DNA of 24,121 bases from assembly GCA_002338615.1 (NCBI GenBank), contig DDIS01000208.1:1-24121 (forward strand). Reading direction: 5' to 3'. Under the pieces are notes generated by a model. It was not told where the DNA came from and searched no databases. It saw only the letters and a list, made by a program, of their open reading frames with translations. The number at the start of each line of letters is the position of its first letter. The first letter of the stretch is position 1. Shown piece after piece: positions 23,377-24,121 of the stretch. The DNA comes from Proteobacteria bacterium UBA1844. GTDB taxonomy: Bacteria > Pseudomonadota > Gammaproteobacteria > Steroidobacterales > Woeseiaceae. The translations under genes and the position numbers were made by a program.

Positions 23377-24121
23377 CTACTGGCTCTGAACAAGCCTCGC
23401 TTCCAATGCGGCAATCCTTAGCTGCTGGTCCTGTACTACTTTGGTTAACACGGCGACAATATCCATCGGACTCAGGCTTTGCCGATCCTTCATCGCCACC
23501 AGTTCTGGCACATCTTCAGCAATGAACCCGAGATAGGTCTCATCGAGTTCGTCACGATAATGAAATTGCACGGCTTTGAGTTCCGTCAGTGCCTCCAGCG
23601 CGTCGCTACTGCCGAGCTCGGAAATGTCCTGCTTTTTCGCGCGCGACGAAGCGTTGGTCCAGACACCGCCCGCGCTGACATATGCGCCGCTCGCCATTTG
23701 CAAGGGTTGGCTCGGATTTGATTCACCGATACCGACATTGCCGTCGCGATCGACGGTGATTCGGTCGATCGAGCCGGCGCCGATCGTCAAGGTATTGGCA
23801 CGATTATGCAGAATGTATCCAGTATCGCCGCCGGACTGGGTAATCATCAGTCCTGCAACATTGCTGTTCTGCTCATGCACCTGGATGCTGCCATTGACTT
23901 CGAGTCGCTGCTTCGGCGTCGTCGTGCCGATACCAACGAAATTCCCATCGTCAAAAATCTGCGAATTGCGACCTTCAAACCCGTTCTTGAAACGCACCAG
24001 GAAATTCTCGGTACCCTTGAGCGGCGAATCACCCGCATCCGGTGCCTGGGCAGTCGGCACGCTTACCGGCAATTCGGCCGGTGGCGGCACGGCGCTTGTA
24101 CCCGCCGCCAGTGGCGCTGCA
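23377..24121 (-). CDS. S74 (endosialidase chaperone) domain protein, N-terminus outside window (partial)
   Basis: The frame runs in from the right edge without a stop; a GTG at 24090 is possible, but the upstream codons (AAPLAAGTSAV) read on as protein, so the start is probably outside. A Pro/Ala-rich stretch is followed by two collagen/tail-fibre-like motifs (FVGIGTTTPKQRLEVNGSI and NVGIGESNPSQPLQM) and then a C-terminal S74 chaperone domain of about 90 residues: SSRAKKQDISEL, LKAVQFHYRDE, YLGFIAEDVPELV, a coiled-coil end (VVQDQQLRIAALEARL). In phage tail spikes this domain trimerises the fibre and then cuts itself off before an SD dipeptide. Here the Asp is Ser (SSR), so self-cleavage may be lost. 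Probably a trimeric surface or exported fibre. No phage genes are nearby. It is convergent with the Omp85 gene. Confidence 0.82.
   Translation of the reverse strand, partial: AAPLAAGTSAVPPPAELPVSVPTAQAPDAGDSPLKGTENFLVRFKNGFEGRNSQIFDDGNFVGIGTTTPKQRLEVNGSIQVHEQNSNVAGLMITQSGGDTGYILHNRANTLTIGAGSIDRITVDRDGNVGIGESNPSQPLQMASGAYVSAGGVWTNASSRAKKQDISELGSSDALEALTELKAVQFHYRDELDETYLGFIAEDVPELVAMKDRQSLSPMDIVAVLTKVVQDQQLRIAALEARLVQSQ

Noticed and set aside
1..24121. CRISPR arrays, tRNA/rRNA genes, IS elements or prophage
   Set aside because: No regularly spaced repeats, cloverleaf sequences, transposase or integrase motifs, or phage structural genes were seen; the S74 domain alone is not enough for a prophage.

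Overview
The window looks like chromosomal DNA of a Gram-negative, aerobic gammaproteobacterium, probably a marine or sediment heterotroph. The support is a DgkA close to the E. coli protein, an Omp85-type outer-membrane protein, a PuuR-type regulator, heme A synthase, a multiheme cytochrome c and a GC content that looks like roughly 55-60% by eye. I cannot name the genus from sequence alone. No tRNA, rRNA, CRISPR array, insertion sequence or integrase is visible. Coding density is high, with many 4-bp or 1-50-bp gene junctions and two overlapping convergent gene ends.

Left part (1-3170): a minus-strand signalling module consists of a Ser/Thr kinase with four C-terminal zinc ribbons, then a PP2C phosphatase, then a Pro/Gly/Ser-rich lipoprotein that runs off the left edge. 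Diacylglycerol kinase (dgkA) is divergent from it. Positions 3230-7166 hold a tight minus-strand operon of acetoacetyl-CoA synthetase, a hotdog thioesterase and glycerol kinase, joined by two 4-bp stop/start overlaps.

Middle (7280-11849): a TauE/SafE permease gene overlaps tail-to-tail with an octaheme cytochrome c/TPR lipoprotein gene. That gene starts one base after a cold-shock protein gene. Between the cold-shock gene and heme A synthase (ctaA) lies a decayed C-terminal piece of an FMN-dependent alpha-hydroxy-acid (lactate-type) dehydrogenase.

Right-centre (11856-20555): on the minus strand are a PuuR-like cupin repressor, a branched-chain aminotransferase and an exported M20 peptidase. 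Divergent from the repressor are an omega-amino acid:pyruvate aminotransferase, a CoA-acylating (methyl)malonate-semialdehyde dehydrogenase, a secreted MBL-fold hydrolase and a carnosinase-type M20 dipeptidase. Together these could take beta-alanyl dipeptides to beta-alanine, malonate semialdehyde and acetyl-CoA. The repressor/aminotransferase intergenic region holds a candidate promoter with an overlapping PuuR-like site and a pair of direct repeats spaced 20 bp apart. The MBL gene carries a perfect 10-bp hairpin that buries its ribosome binding site.

Right end (20513-24121): a membrane diguanylate cyclase, a single-POTRA Omp85/BamA-TamA-like outer-membrane protein with a TTG start, and a convergent S74 (endosialidase chaperone-type) protein truncated by the right edge. 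I see no clear-cut new defence or mobile system. The least ordinary items are the zinc-ribbon kinase/phosphatase module, the hairpin over the MBL gene's Shine-Dalgarno, the hydroxy-acid dehydrogenase relic, the operon of acetoacetyl-CoA synthetase, thioesterase and glycerol kinase, and the putative beta-alanyl-dipeptide catabolic unit.
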